Source: Opitutaceae bacterium
Lineage (GTDB): Bacteria > Verrucomicrobiota > Verrucomicrobiia > Opitutales > Opitutaceae
DNA: 64,000 bases
Reading direction: 5' to 3'
NCBI GenBank assembly: GCA_024233285.1
Contig: JACKPU010000001.1
Coordinates: 744,001 to 808,000, forward strand
The position numbers and the translations under genes were made by a program. This document shows positions 53,125-61,093 of this stretch, in pieces (the stretch's first letter is position 1; each line of letters begins with the position of its first letter). Under the pieces are notes generated by a model. It ran no database searches, was not told the origin of the DNA, and saw only the letters and a program-made list of their open reading frames with translations.

Positions 53125-53237
53125 GCGGCAACGTTACGGGGTTCATGACAAATGCAATCGGCCGCGTTTCAAAAGTGGACGGACACGTCGCTATGCCTCC
53201 CCAATGCCTTTTGGCATACTCAATCAGCTCCACCTCA

Positions 53238-53260
53238 AAAGTAACCTATTAGGTTACTTT
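53238..53260. promoter_or_regulatory. Perfect 23-base palindrome upstream of fdhD (operator candidate 1)
   Basis: AAAGTAACCTA, a central T, and TAGGTTACTTT form a perfect inverted repeat. It lies between the divergent radical SAM gene (start 53124) and fdhD (start 53388). A second, two-mismatch copy starts 55 bases downstream, about five helical turns. The regulator is not encoded next to it. The centre differs from the TetR-type sites at 12-17 kb, although GTAACC/GGTTAC is shared. Confidence 0.75.
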
Positions 53261-53292
53261 ATTCTTCGTTTAACACTGTAACTTGAGGTCTA

Positions 53293-53315
53293 AAAGTAAC
53301 CTAATGGGTGACTTT
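53293..53315. promoter_or_regulatory. Imperfect second copy of the fdhD-upstream palindrome (operator candidate 2)
   Basis: AAAGTAACCTA, central A, TGGGTGACTTT. The left arm is identical to that of the palindrome at 53238; the right arm has two changes. It lies 72 bases before the fdhD ATG. Paired sites suggest cooperative binding of a dimeric repressor or activator. Confidence 0.65.
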
Positions 53316-53387
53316 GTTGTAATGCGCCTTGATGGAAGGGGTGATTCTTCGCTTCGCTCGGGATGGCAAATTTGATTCATTGGTTTG

Positions 53388-54215
53388 ATGTCGCGCGTCC
53401 AAGGCAGCACCCCCGTCACGATCAGCCGTTTGCAAGGCGTTGCCGCGGCGGAGGTTTGTGCGGATCGCGTGGCGACGGAAGAACCGCTGGAAATTCGCGT
53501 GGCGGGCCGCAGCGTGGCCGTGGTCATGCGCACGCCGGGGCACGATCGCGAACTCGCGGCGGGTTTTCTCGTGACCGAAGGGGTGCTGCGCCGTCCCGAT
53601 CAAGTGCTCGACATGGTTTACTGCCGGGCCGGCGGCGAACCGGAGGAGAACGTGCTCGACGTGCTGCTCGCGCCCGGGGCGGAGGTGGATTTCGACCGTC
53701 TCACCCGCCACGTGTTCACGTCGTCGAGCTGCGGCATTTGCAGCAAGGCGAGTATTGAGGCGATCCAAGCGCAGTTTCCCGCGATCGAAACTCGCGTGGT
53801 GCCGCGACGCGCGGTGCTCGCGGCGCTGCCCGCGGCGTTGCGCGCGGCGCAGGCGACGTTTGATCAAACCGGCGGATTGCATGCCAGCGCGCTCTTCACC
53901 GCGGATGGCGCCCTGCAGACCGTGCGCGAGGACGTGGGGCGCCACAATGCGTTGGACAAGCTCGTGGGCCGGGCGTTTTTCGACGGGGCGTTGCCCTTGG
54001 GAGAGAGCATCCTGCTGGTGAGCGGGCGCGTGTCGTTTGAACTCATGCAAAAGGCCCTCGGTGCGGGCATCCCGGTCGTGGCGGCGATTTCCGCGCCGTC
54101 GAGCGCGGCGGTGGCGTTTGCCCAGGCCAGCGGTCAGACCCTGGTCGGGTTCCTGCGCCCGGACGGTGCCGGCGGCATGCGAATGAATGTTTACGCGGGC
54201 ACCGTCGCGGATTGA
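53388..54215 (+). CDS. fdhD: Formate dehydrogenase accessory sulfurtransferase
   Basis: The 275-residue protein has the FdhD signature SSSCGICSKASIEA with C115-x-x-C118, the cysteines that relay sulfur from IscS to the molybdenum cofactor. RTPGHDRELAAGFLVTEG and REDVGRHNALDKLVG are other hallmarks. FdhD is needed to sulfurate the Mo/W cofactor of formate dehydrogenases. No formate dehydrogenase is in the window, so its client lies elsewhere. I prefer ATG 53388 over TTG 53385. The two palindromes upstream may control it. Confidence 0.93.
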   Translation: MSRVQGSTPVTISRLQGVAAAEVCADRVATEEPLEIRVAGRSVAVVMRTPGHDRELAAGFLVTEGVLRRPDQVLDMVYCRAGGEPEENVLDVLLAPGAEVDFDRLTRHVFTSSSCGICSKASIEAIQAQFPAIETRVVPRRAVLAALPAALRAAQATFDQTGGLHASALFTADGALQTVREDVGRHNALDKLVGRAFFDGALPLGESILLVSGRVSFELMQKALGAGIPVVAAISAPSSAAVAFAQASGQTLVGFLRPDGAGGMRMNVYAGTVAD

Positions 54216-54264
54216 TGCTGTCGGATTGGCTTCCGTGAAAATCACATCCAAATCTTTGCCGAAC

Positions 54265-54337
54265 TGTAGGGCGGGATCGCTGATCCCGCCGAGAGACTTT
54301 CAACTGCGAAAGGCGGGGTCAGCGACCCCGCCCCACA
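54265..54337. repeat. REPIN-like two-hairpin element, second copy
   Basis: A 73-base element beginning TGTAGGGCGGG. It has hairpin GCGGGATC-GCT-GATCCCGC (54271-54289) and hairpin GGCGGGGTC-AGC-GACCCCGCC (54312-54332), ending CCCCACA. Hairpin order and arms match the 27519-27596 element, while the spacer between hairpins differs. It occupies most of the gap between fdhD and the TPR gene. Confidence 0.85.
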
Positions 54338-54353
54338 TCCGATTCTGCATCCC

Positions 54354-55193
54354 ATGAAACACTGGCTCGTTCTCTTCCTGTTCATCGCCGCTCCGCTGCT
54401 GGCCCAACCGCGTGACGAATCGTTGGCCGAGCGCGGCCTGCGCCAACTGGTGGAACGCCAGCGCACGCTGCTGGCGGGCGCGGCCAAAGCGGGCGACGAC
54501 TTTGACGAGGCCGCCTTCACGACGCAGATGCAGCAGCTTTGCCAGGCCTATGAATCGTTTTTGCGCGACAATCCCGAGTTCGCCGCCGGTTACGCCGCCT
54601 ACGGCTATCTGCTCGGCAAAATCGGCATGGAACGCGAAGGCGTGGTGATGCTGCTCAAGGCGAATCAATACGATCCGGACATCCCGCTGGTGAAAAACCA
54701 GATCGGCAACTACCTCGCTGAGCACGGCAAACCGCTGGAGGCGGTCAACTACTACCTCGCCGCCATCAAGCTCGAGCCCAAGGAACCGCTGTATCATTAC
54801 CAACTGGGCACTTTGTTGCACAACTCGCGCGACACGTTTCTCGAGTCCGGCGAGTGGACGGCCGACGGCATCGACAACGCCATGCACGAGGCCTTCCGCC
54901 AGGCCGCCGAACTGGCCCCGGATCGCTTCGCGTTCGTTTACCGCTACGGCGAATCGTTCTACGATATGCCCAGTCCCGATTGGGCCAAGGCGCTGCAAGT
55001 CTGGGCCGGGTTGGAGGAACTCGCGACGACCGAGATCGAACGGCAGACGATGCGCCTGCACGCAGCCAATGTCTGTCTCAAGGCCGGCAAGGCGGCGCAC
55101 GCGCAGGCGTTGCTCGCGACCATCACCGTCCCCGAACTTGACGCCCAAAAACAAAAGCTGGTTGCGCAGATCGCAACCCGTGAAGAGAAGTAA
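54354..55193 (+). CDS. Secreted tetratricopeptide repeat protein
   Basis: The 279-residue protein has a signal peptide (MKHWLVLFLFIAAPLLAQ) and TPR-like helix pairs between about 60 and 265. Repeat-like units read AAYGYLLGKIGMEREGVVMLLKANQYDP, then VKNQIGNYLAEHGKPLEAVNYYLAAIKLEP, then YHYQLGTLLHNSRD. Such repeats bind partner proteins, here in the periplasm or outer envelope. It is 6 bases upstream of the M50 protease gene and followed by prmB, an apparent operon. Partner unknown. Confidence 0.8.
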   Translation: MKHWLVLFLFIAAPLLAQPRDESLAERGLRQLVERQRTLLAGAAKAGDDFDEAAFTTQMQQLCQAYESFLRDNPEFAAGYAAYGYLLGKIGMEREGVVMLLKANQYDPDIPLVKNQIGNYLAEHGKPLEAVNYYLAAIKLEPKEPLYHYQLGTLLHNSRDTFLESGEWTADGIDNAMHEAFRQAAELAPDRFAFVYRYGESFYDMPSPDWAKALQVWAGLEELATTEIERQTMRLHAANVCLKAGKAAHAQALLATITVPELDAQKQKLVAQIATREEK

Positions 55194-55199
55194 CCGACC

Positions 55200-55859
55200 A
55201 TGGACTTTGGCCTCGATCCCGAAACCCTGCGCAAGGGCCTGATTTTCTATATCGTGCTCATTACGAGCCTCTGCATCCACGAGTGGGCGCACGCCTTCAC
55301 CGCGGACAAACTGGGTGACTACACGCCGCGCAACGAGGGCCGCGTGACGCTCAATCCCGTGGTGCACATGGACCTGCTGGGCTCGGTGATTTTCCCGCTG
55401 GCGTGTATTTTTTTGTTTCCCGGCGGTTTGCTTTTCGGCTGGGGCAAACCCGTGCGGATCAACCCTTCGAATTTTGCGCGCGAACACCGCACGCGCGACG
55501 AGCTGATGGTCACGCTGGCCGGCCCGGGGTCGAACATCGTGCTGGCCTTCATTGCGGCGATCATCGGCGGACTGCTTTTCAAGTTTGAGCCGCGCACGGC
55601 CGAGCTTTTCGTCCAGTTGATCGGCATCAACGTGCTGCTCGCGGTGTTCAACATGATTCCGCTGCCGCCACTCGATGGCGGACAGGTGTTGCGCCATGCC
55701 GTTGGCATGACCGAGGAGACGTTTTACAACATCGCGCGCTGGAGCTTTCTGATCATCATCATCGCGATCAATATTCCGGGATTCCGCATGCTGCTCGGCA
55801 CAGTGATGGGCATCGTGAGCTGGCCCATGATGCTGATCTACGAAAAGCTGGCGTTGTAA
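55200..55859 (+). CDS. Site-2 protease (M50) family metalloprotease
   Basis: The 219-residue membrane protein has the zinc motif H27-E28-W-A-H31 inside a helix (IVLITSLCIHEWAHAFTADKLGD) and the third ligand in PLPPLDGGQVL (D159). The layout matches the compact class of site-2 proteases, which cut substrates within the membrane. It has no PDZ domain. The substrate is unknown. It starts 6 bases after the TPR gene and ends 3 bases before prmB. Confidence 0.9.
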   Translation: MDFGLDPETLRKGLIFYIVLITSLCIHEWAHAFTADKLGDYTPRNEGRVTLNPVVHMDLLGSVIFPLACIFLFPGGLLFGWGKPVRINPSNFAREHRTRDELMVTLAGPGSNIVLAFIAAIIGGLLFKFEPRTAELFVQLIGINVLLAVFNMIPLPPLDGGQVLRHAVGMTEETFYNIARWSFLIIIIAINIPGFRMLLGTVMGIVSWPMMLIYEKLAL

Positions 55860-55862
55860 CGC

Positions 55863-56813
55863 ATGCCTCGTAAGCCGGCAGATCCACTGGCGGGAGCGGA
55901 GCGGCTGACCACGCCGGGCGATTGGCTTGAGTTCGCGGTCGCGCTCTACGCCGAACATGACCTCGCGCTCGGACAGATCGCCACTGAGGCGCATGACGAG
56001 GCGCTGTATTTGATTTTGCACACGCTGGAACTGCCGATGGACAGCGATGAGCGCGTGCTGGCGAAAAAGCTCACGCCGGCGCAGCGGCGCAATCTGACCG
56101 AGGTGTTTCGCCGGCGCGTGGTTGAGCATACGCCCGCGGCCTACATCACTCGCGAGGCCTGGCTCAATGATCTGCGGTTTTACGTGGATGAGCGCGTGCT
56201 GATTCCGCGCAGCTATTTTTTGGAGATCATTCCGCAGCTCGGCGCTGAAGCGGGATCAGGCGATCCCGCCCTGCATCTAGGGCTGGACCGCAAGAAGGTG
56301 CGGCACGTGGTCGATGTGTGCACCGGCTCGGCCTGTCTCGCGATCGTGCTGGCAAAACATTTTCCGTCGGCGCGGGTGGACGCGGTGGACCTTTCGCCCG
56401 ATGCGTTGGAGGTCGCGCAGATCAATGTGCGCGCGCATGGCCTCACCAAACGCGTCACGCTGCATCAAAGCGATGTGTTCGATGCCGTGCCACCGGTGCG
56501 ATACGACATCATTCTCAGCAATCCGCCCTATGAGCCGAGCGCGCACTGCGACAAGCTGCCGCTCGAGTTCACGCGCGAACCGCGCCTGGCCCTCGATGGC
56601 GGGGGCGACGGACTCGACATCATTCGCAAGCTGCTCCGTCAGGCGCGCGACCGGCTCACCCCGCAGGGCATCGTGCTGATCGAAGTCGGCGGGCTCGGCC
56701 CCGCGATGGATCGTGAGTTCGCCGCGCTCAAGCCGCGTTGGCTGCCCACGGCGGACGGTTCAGATTGTGTCTGCTTGATCGAGGCCACGCGTCTGCGAGC
56801 TTGGCATGAGTGA
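55863..56813 (+). CDS. prmB: Ribosomal protein L3 N5-glutamine methyltransferase
   Basis: The 316-residue protein matches PrmB, which methylates a glutamine of ribosomal protein L3. The N-terminal helical domain (20-120) includes DEALYLILHTLELP and REAWLNDLRFYVDERVLIPRS. The SAM loop is VVDVCTGSACLAIVLA (149-164), and the substrate glutamine motif is N220-P-P-Y223. Between them, residues 130-138 (AGSGDPALH) are encoded by a REP palindrome that is 25 of 26 bases identical to part of the intergenic REPIN at 27519. The insertion is in frame, in the linker before the SAM domain, so the enzyme is probably still active. Confidence 0.9.
   Translation: MPRKPADPLAGAERLTTPGDWLEFAVALYAEHDLALGQIATEAHDEALYLILHTLELPMDSDERVLAKKLTPAQRRNLTEVFRRRVVEHTPAAYITREAWLNDLRFYVDERVLIPRSYFLEIIPQLGAEAGSGDPALHLGLDRKKVRHVVDVCTGSACLAIVLAKHFPSARVDAVDLSPDALEVAQINVRAHGLTKRVTLHQSDVFDAVPPVRYDIILSNPPYEPSAHCDKLPLEFTREPRLALDGGGDGLDIIRKLLRQARDRLTPQGIVLIEVGGLGPAMDREFAALKPRWLPTADGSDCVCLIEATRLRAWHE
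56250..56275. repeat. REP unit inserted in frame inside prmB
   Basis: GCGGGATCAGGCGATCCCGC (56250-56269) plus CCTGCA matches the reverse complement of 27519-27544 at 25 of 26 bases. It adds codons for AGSGDPALH to prmB without a stop or frame change. Confidence 0.8.
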
Positions 56814-56819
56814 AGAGGC

Positions 56820-56886
56820 GCGCGGCGGGGATGCCGCGTCCCCACTTACGCTGACTCTGATGGAGTCAGCGGCGCCCTCGCCGCGC
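56820..56886. repeat. Nested inverted repeat between prmB and the rhodanese gene
   Basis: Outer arms GCGCGGCG (56820-56827) and CGCCGCGC (56879-56886) enclose hairpin GGGGA-7 nt-TCCCC (56827-56843) and hairpin GCTGACTC-TGATG-GAGTCAGC (56850-56870). The genes on either side converge, so it could act as a terminator region, but there is no T tract. Its two-hairpin plan resembles the REPIN-like elements. Confidence 0.65.
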
Positions 56887-56905
56887 AGACGATCCGGTCC
56901 GAAAC

Positions 56906-57307
56906 TTAATCCTGCTTAATTTGGCGCACCGGCAGGCCGGCGCCGGCCCAGTGCTTGAAGCCGCCGGCATTGGCGACTTTGAAGCCCTCTTTTTCGAGGA
57001 TGTTCGCGGCGATGCCGGAGCGATTGCCCGAGCGACAGTAGAGGATCAGTTCCTTGTCCTTGTTTTGCTCGAGGAACGTCTTCCATTGCGTGCGTTCGCC
57101 GCGCAGATCGCTGAGCGACAGGAGCGCGGCGGGCGCGGCTACGCCGGAGTCGGCCCATTCGGCGGGCTCTCGCACATCGACCAGCACGGCGGTGCCGGCC
57201 TTGACCCGGTCGGCGGCGTCCTGCGCCGGAATGATCTCACCGGCCAGCAGACGGGGGGCGAGCAGCAAGGCGATGACGACAATCGTGACAATAATGAGGA
57301 GTTTCAT
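56906..57307 (-). CDS. Membrane-anchored rhodanese-like sulfurtransferase
   Basis: The 133-residue protein has an N-terminal helix (MKLLIIVTIVVIALLLAPRLL) and one rhodanese domain with active-site C91 in LYCRSGNRSG. VLVDVREPAEWADSGV is the usual substrate-side segment. It probably faces the periplasm and moves sulfane sulfur to thiols or cyanide. It starts 8 bases after the dps stop on the same strand, so sulfur transfer and oxidative protection are co-transcribed. Confidence 0.9.
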   Translation of the reverse strand: MKLLIIVTIVVIALLLAPRLLAGEIIPAQDAADRVKAGTAVLVDVREPAEWADSGVAAPAALLSLSDLRGERTQWKTFLEQNKDKELILYCRSGNRSGIAANILEKEGFKVANAGGFKHWAGAGLPVRQIKQD

Positions 57308-57315
57308 GGGGTTGT

Positions 57316-57804
57316 TTATTCTTCCAACAGGCTGCGCAGCATCCACGCGGTTTTCTCATGCAATTGCATGCGCTGAGTCAGGAGATCGGCGCTGGCTTCG
57401 TCGCCGGCTTTTTCGACCACCGGAAAAATTGAGCGCGCCGTGCGCACCACGGTCTCATGTCCGGTGACCAGCAGGCGGATCATCTTTTTCGCCTTCGGCA
57501 CGCCCTTGACCTCCTTGATGGAACTCAGGCGCATGAAGTCGGTGTAGGTGCCGGGGGCGGCCACACCCAAGGCGCGAATGCGTTCGGCGATCACGTCCAC
57601 CGCCGTGGCGAGCTCGGTGTAATGCTGCTCGAACATGACGTGCAGGGTTTGAAACATCGGGCCGGTCACGTTCCAGTGAAAGTTGTGCGTCTGAAGATAG
57701 AGCGTGTAGGAGTCCGCGAGCAGGTGGGAAAGGCCCTCGGCAATTTTCACGCGATCGGCCTCCTTGATGCCGATGTCGATGGCGATGGATTTGTCTGGGT
57801 TCAT
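57316..57804 (-). CDS. dps: Dps family ferritin-like protein
   Basis: The 162-residue protein is a Dps mini-ferritin, which oxidises and stores iron and shields DNA from peroxide. The inter-subunit ferroxidase ligands are in place: H43 (LQTHNFHWNVTG), H55, E59 (Asp in the E. coli protein), D70 and E74 in VDVIAERIRALG. Length is typical. The N-terminus lacks a long Lys-rich tail, so direct DNA binding is uncertain. It is transcribed toward the rhodanese gene and lies downstream of the RND pump genes on the same strand, 31 bases away. Confidence 0.93.
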   Translation of the reverse strand: MNPDKSIAIDIGIKEADRVKIAEGLSHLLADSYTLYLQTHNFHWNVTGPMFQTLHVMFEQHYTELATAVDVIAERIRALGVAAPGTYTDFMRLSSIKEVKGVPKAKKMIRLLVTGHETVVRTARSIFPVVEKAGDEASADLLTQRMQLHEKTAWMLRSLLEE

Positions 57805-57835
57805 AATGGGTAGTCTAGGCTGATTTTCGGGCGGG

Positions 57836-60800
57836 TCAAACGGCGGGGTCTGCGGCGCGCCGGTTGGCCATGTAATACAGGACCGGCACGGCCATGCGGC
57901 TGATGAGCAGCGAGGCGATCTCGCCGAACATCAAACTGATCGCGAGCCCTTGGAAGATCGGGTCCTGCAGGATCACACTCGCACCGACGACCACCGCGAG
58001 TGCGGTGAGCAGCATCGGGCGAAACCGCACGGCGCCGGCCTCGACCACGGCATCGCGCAGATTCAAACCCTCGCCGCGGCGGAGCTCGATGAAGTCGACT
58101 AGGATGATCGAATTGCGCACGACGATGCCGGCCCCGGCCATGAACCCGATCATTGAGGTGGCGGTGAAGAAAGCGCCGAAGGCCCAGTGCGCGGGGAGAA
58201 TGCCGATAAGCGAAAACGGGATCGCGGCCATCACGACGAGCGGGGTCACGTAGCTGCGGAACCAGCCGACCATGAGCATGGCGATCAGCACGAGCACCGC
58301 GGCGAAGGCGAGACCGAGGTCACGAAACACCTCGAGCGTGATGTGCCATTCGCCGTCCCACTTGAGCGCGGGCTCCAGATCGTCGAGCGGCAGGTTGAGA
58401 TGGTAGATCGGCAGCTCGGCCACGCTGGCCCCGAATTCGCGCGCATCGATTTGGCCGATCGCGCGATTGATTGCGAACAGGGCGTAGGCAGGACTTTCGA
58501 CCTCACCGGCGACGTCGGCCGTCACGTAGGTGACCGGCTTCAGGTTCTTGCGGTAGAGATTGCGTTCGCCCGGCCCGGACTCGAGGCGGACGAGTTCCGA
58601 CAGGGGCACGAGGGGCGCGGCGGGATTCTGATCGGCGCGGACCAGCAGGTTCAGCACGGCCGCGGTGGTCGGTCGGTCAGCGGCGGACAGTTCGACGAGG
58701 AGCGGCACGTCCTCTCGTTCCTGATCCACGTGGAGAATGCCCGCCGGGATGCCGGCGGTGGCGAGCTGCAGGGTTTGCGTGATCGCTTCCGTGCTCACGC
58801 CATGCAGCGCGGCCTTCTCCTTGTCGACGACGTAGCGGACCCTGGGTTGGAGGTCTTCGACATACCAATCGAGATCCACCACGCCCTTGGTCTGGGCGAA
58901 GATTTCGCGCACGCGATCGGCGAGGGCGATGCGCTTGGTCTCGTCCGGACCGTAGATTTCGGCCACGAGCGACTGGAGGACCGGCGGACCGGGCGGCACC
59001 TCGGCCACGACGGCCACGGCTCCGTGGCGCTTGGCGATCGGCGCGACCTTTTCACGCAGGCGCTTCGCGATCGGGTGGCTTTGATCGGCGCGATCGTGCT
59101 TGGCCACGAGGTTGACCTGAATGTCCGCGACATTGGGGCCGCGGCGCATGAAGTAGTGGCGGACGAGGCCGTTGAAATTGAACGGCGAGGCGGTGCCGGC
59201 GTAGATCTGCAGATCGCGCACCTCGGGTTCGTGGCGAATGGCCGCGGCCATTTCCTGGGCAATGCGCGTGGTTTGTTCGAGCGTCGTGCCCTCGGGAGTG
59301 TCGATGACAATCTGGAACTCCGACTTGTTGTCGAAGGGCAGCATCTTGATCACCACCGCACCGCTGAACACGAAGCCGATGGAGATGACCAGCAGCCCGA
59401 CGATGCCGCCGAGGAACACCCACCGCCAGCGCGCATGGTCGAGCAGCGGTTCCATGATCCGGTGATACAGTCGGGTGAACCAATCGTCGCCGCCGCCGTG
59501 TTCATGTTCAAACGTCAGCGCGGAGCGTTCCGCTTCGGGCAGGGTCTCCTCGCAGGTGAAGCGCCGCCGCAGCACCCGAATGGCGGCCCACGGCGTGATG
59601 GTGAACGCGATGAAGAGCGAGAACAGCATCGCGGCAGTCGAACCGATCGGAATCGGCCGCATGTAGGGCCCCATCAAGCCGCCGACGAACGCCATGGGCA
59701 GAATGGCCGCGATCACCGCCCAGGTGGCGAGAATCGTGGGGTTGCCCACCTCGGTCACCGCTTCCAGCGCGACTTGGGTGAGCGATTTTTGCCGGGCTCC
59801 GGGCAGGCGCACGTGCCGCACAATGTTTTCGACGACCACGATCGCGTCGTCCACCAGAATGCCGATCGAGAAGATCAGCGCGAACAGCGTGATGCGGTTG
59901 AGCGTGTAGCCATAAAGGTAAAAGACGAGCAGGGTCAGCGCGAGCGTCGACGGAATGGCGAGCAGCACGACCAGGGATTCGCGCCACCCGAGGAACACGA
60001 GGATCAGCAGCGCCACCCCGAAGACGGCGATGCCCATGTGCAGGAGCAGTTCGTTGCTCTTTTCCGCGGCGGTGTGGCCGTAGTCGCGCGTCACTGTGAC
60101 CGTGACATCGGCGGGGAGCAGCGTGCCCTTGAGGGTGTCCACCTTGGCGAGCACTGCGTTGACGACATCGATGGCGTTGGCACCGGGGCGTTTCGCAAGC
60201 GACAGGGTGACGGCCGGCTCGATCACATTCGAATCGCCGCCGGCAAAGAGGACGTAGTCAACCGGCTCGGCGCCGGCGTCGCGGATCGTCGCCACGTCGC
60301 GCAGATAGACCGGGCGTTGCTGGTGCACGCCGATCACGACCGCCCCGACCTCGGCGGCGGTGCGGAGAAATTCGCCGGTTTCCAACAGGATCTCGTGGTT
60401 GGCAAACGGGCGCGAGCCATGCTGCAGCTGGCGGTTCGCCGCCTGCAGGGCGGGAATGATGCCGAGTGCGGTCAGACCGCGGTCGGCGAGCGCGGCGGGG
60501 TCGAGCTGCACCCGCACGGTGCGCGTGACGCCGCCAATGAGGGTGGTTTCGGCGACCTGCGGAATGGATTTCACCGCGTCATCCACCTGGGCGGCGAGCC
60601 GGCGCAGGGTCAGGTGATCCTGAGTCGGGGAGTGCAGGGTGAGGGCGAGCACCGGCACATCGTCGATGGTCCGCGGTTTGACGAGGGGAGGGCTGACGCC
60701 GGGCGGGATGCGATCGCGATTGGCTTCCAGCCGTTGGTTCAGGCGGACCAAGGCGGCTTCGATGTCGGTCCCGACCTTGTAGCGCACGATGATCATCGCA

Positions 60801-61093
60801 TTGCCGGGACGCGAGGTGGAGTAGAGGTATTCGACGCCGGGAATTTCCCAGAGCAGTTTCTCCACCGGCCGCGTGATGCGGTTTTCCACTTCCGCGGCGG
60901 TGGCGCCGGGCATGGCGACGAGCACGTCGATCATCGGCACCTTGATCTGCGGCTCCTCTTCGCGCGGCAGCATCAGCACCGCAAACAGTCCGAGCAGAAT
61001 CGACGCGATGACCGCGATCGGCGTCAGCTTCGAATTGATGAAAAACGCGGCGAGCCGTCCCGCCGCGCCGGTGGGTTTGGGATCGGCGCTCAT
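57836..61093 (-). CDS. RND efflux transporter, inner-membrane subunit (second system)
   Basis: The 1085-residue protein has the RND plan with an N-terminal helix (LTPIAVIASILLGLFAVLMLPREEEPQI) and two porter domains. The first six-helix block contains FALIFSIGILVDDAIVVVENIVRHVR (about 403-428), whose acidic pair lies on helix 4. The second six-helix block is near the end (GFMAGAGIVVRNSIILVDF). PREEEPQI is typical of a group that transports amphiphilic compounds rather than metals; the metal-pump Asp/Glu pattern is not certain. It overlaps its adaptor gene by 4 bases and is in line with DUF2892 and ArsR genes upstream. Confidence 0.91.
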   Translation of the reverse strand: MSADPKPTGAAGRLAAFFINSKLTPIAVIASILLGLFAVLMLPREEEPQIKVPMIDVLVAMPGATAAEVENRITRPVEKLLWEIPGVEYLYSTSRPGNAMIIVRYKVGTDIEAALVRLNQRLEANRDRIPPGVSPPLVKPRTIDDVPVLALTLHSPTQDHLTLRRLAAQVDDAVKSIPQVAETTLIGGVTRTVRVQLDPAALADRGLTALGIIPALQAANRQLQHGSRPFANHEILLETGEFLRTAAEVGAVVIGVHQQRPVYLRDVATIRDAGAEPVDYVLFAGGDSNVIEPAVTLSLAKRPGANAIDVVNAVLAKVDTLKGTLLPADVTVTVTRDYGHTAAEKSNELLLHMGIAVFGVALLILVFLGWRESLVVLLAIPSTLALTLLVFYLYGYTLNRITLFALIFSIGILVDDAIVVVENIVRHVRLPGARQKSLTQVALEAVTEVGNPTILATWAVIAAILPMAFVGGLMGPYMRPIPIGSTAAMLFSLFIAFTITPWAAIRVLRRRFTCEETLPEAERSALTFEHEHGGGDDWFTRLYHRIMEPLLDHARWRWVFLGGIVGLLVISIGFVFSGAVVIKMLPFDNKSEFQIVIDTPEGTTLEQTTRIAQEMAAAIRHEPEVRDLQIYAGTASPFNFNGLVRHYFMRRGPNVADIQVNLVAKHDRADQSHPIAKRLREKVAPIAKRHGAVAVVAEVPPGPPVLQSLVAEIYGPDETKRIALADRVREIFAQTKGVVDLDWYVEDLQPRVRYVVDKEKAALHGVSTEAITQTLQLATAGIPAGILHVDQEREDVPLLVELSAADRPTTAAVLNLLVRADQNPAAPLVPLSELVRLESGPGERNLYRKNLKPVTYVTADVAGEVESPAYALFAINRAIGQIDAREFGASVAELPIYHLNLPLDDLEPALKWDGEWHITLEVFRDLGLAFAAVLVLIAMLMVGWFRSYVTPLVVMAAIPFSLIGILPAHWAFGAFFTATSMIGFMAGAGIVVRNSIILVDFIELRRGEGLNLRDAVVEAGAVRFRPMLLTALAVVVGASVILQDPIFQGLAISLMFGEIASLLISRMAVPVLYYMANRRAADPAV

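Noticed and set aside
53238..53315. Assigning the fdhD-upstream palindromes to the TetR protein at 11474
   Set aside because: The arms share GTAACC/GGTTAC, but the centre spacing is odd (17 bases core) versus even (16 bases) and the flanks differ, so one regulator for both is not supported.
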